Of a DNA stretch of 64,000 bases, positions 63,672 through 64,000 are shown piece after piece. Source of the DNA: Sapria himalayana (Eukaryota > Streptophyta > Magnoliopsida > Malpighiales > Rafflesiaceae); assembly GCA_029783825.1 (NCBI GenBank), contig JAREIK010005489.1, positions 20,278 to 84,277 on the forward strand. The letters run 5' to 3'. The number at the start of each line of letters is the position of its first letter. The stretch's first letter is position 1. The notes below the pieces were generated by a model. The model made no database searches, was not told where the DNA came from, and saw only the letters and a list, made by a program, of their open reading frames with translations. The position numbers and the translations under genes are program-made.

Positions 63672-64000
63672 ATGGAAAAATCTAACTTATTATTAAATAA
63701 TAAGTCTTTTGCCTCGGTGGTGAAGAGCTCTACGCCGATCTTACGAATCAAGGGAACAAAAATGGTCTCCCGCCATCATCTTTTCTGCCGAAGAATCTCA
63801 AAGGCTCTTAGAACCTTTCGAATATACGCTCGTTGGAAAGTTCTCTCACGGCAGGCCTCGTGCGATTGAAGTTCAGAAATTTATCGAAAATTTAAAGCTC
63901 AAGGGGAAGGTGAAATTTGCTGATTTCGATGCCAAACATGTTGTGCTGCAATGCTCTCTACTGGATATTCAATATCGCCTATGGCAGCGCGGATTATGGC
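63672..64000 (+). CDS. LINE ORF1, DUF4283 domain, partial, with one frameshift
   Basis: ATG at 63,672 gives MEKSNLLLNNKSFASVVKSS, a typical N-terminus of plant LINE ORF1. After KGTK the original frame becomes an unrelated sequence ending at 63,869. Shifting by one base at the A5 run (63,758-63,762) restores PAIIFSAEESQRLLEP, YTLVGKFSHGRPRAIEVQKF, LKLKGKVKFADFDAKHVVLQ and YRLWQRGLW to the window edge. This is the DUF4283 pattern (LVGKF.GRP...RLW.RG.W). It is a nucleic-acid-binding ORF1 protein by family. The single A could be a real mutation or a sequencing error. The gene runs off the window. Confidence 0.78.

Larger units (their letters stand above)
62927..64000 (+). mobile_element. 5' part of a plant LINE (L1-type retrotransposon)
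   Basis: Composition changes sharply at ~62,927 from GATA repeat to balanced sequence. The first ~740 bases are a 5' untranslated region with repeated units, followed by an ORF1 with a DUF4283 domain, the usual N-terminal domain of plant L1-like ORF1 proteins and related retroelement proteins. The element continues past the window, so reverse transcriptase is not seen. The near-complete ORF and lack of decay suggest it is younger than its surroundings. Confidence 0.7.

Overview
This is repeat-dominated, AT-rich nuclear DNA from a flowering plant. The evidence is En/Spm (CACTA) transposons with plant-type TNP2 and Ptta/En/Spm proteins, a plant hAT element, a copia gag, a plant LINE ORF1 (DUF4283), and decayed fragments of plant genes with GT-AG introns. 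I see no intact host gene, and the species cannot be named from the sequence. Almost every long open frame lies in low-complexity repeat and is not a gene.

Layout. 1-1,894: TA-rich DNA holding an intronless ARF (ADP-ribosylation factor) pseudogene, probably the inside of another CACTA copy. 1,895-~22,780: CACTA element 1, reverse orientation, carrying TnpA-like (5,241-7,190) and TNP2 (7,331-10,894) pseudogenes, a GA-rich tract, a second ARF retrocopy (12,048-12,987), a copia-like LTR remnant (13,860-~19,050) and a ~380-bp satellite. ~22,781-30,748: an 8-kb imperfect GATA array. 30,749-43,858: CACTA element 2, forward orientation, with the same parts in mirror order (CT tract, TNP2 36,024-39,638, TnpA-like 39,757-41,670). 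43,859-52,916: a TATC array (opposite strand to the first), split by a 4.1-kb hAT element (47,864-52,006) with a perfect 8-bp target duplication. 52,917-62,014: CACTA-like element 3, which has lost its transposase, has a 3'-type end at both sides and carries pieces of two host genes (an LRR receptor kinase and an EDR2/START-family gene). 62,015-62,926: a third array, again GATA. 62,927-64,000: the 5' part of a LINE with repeated 5'-UTR units and a DUF4283 ORF1.

How the parts relate. The CACTA elements belong to one family: their subterminal repeats, 5' AT-rich regions, CT tract and two genes match piece by piece. Element 1 and element 2 form a large inverted pair around the GATA array. The elements act as gene carriers, and their TA-rich interiors have collected a retrogene, an LTR element, a tRNA-like (SINE) piece and host exons. 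Both sets of transposase genes are broken, so movement would need an enzyme from elsewhere. The most notable points are the double-3'-end element, the strand flip of the tetranucleotide array at each fully bracketed CACTA element, and the ARF retrogene that has been multiplied with the CACTA interior.
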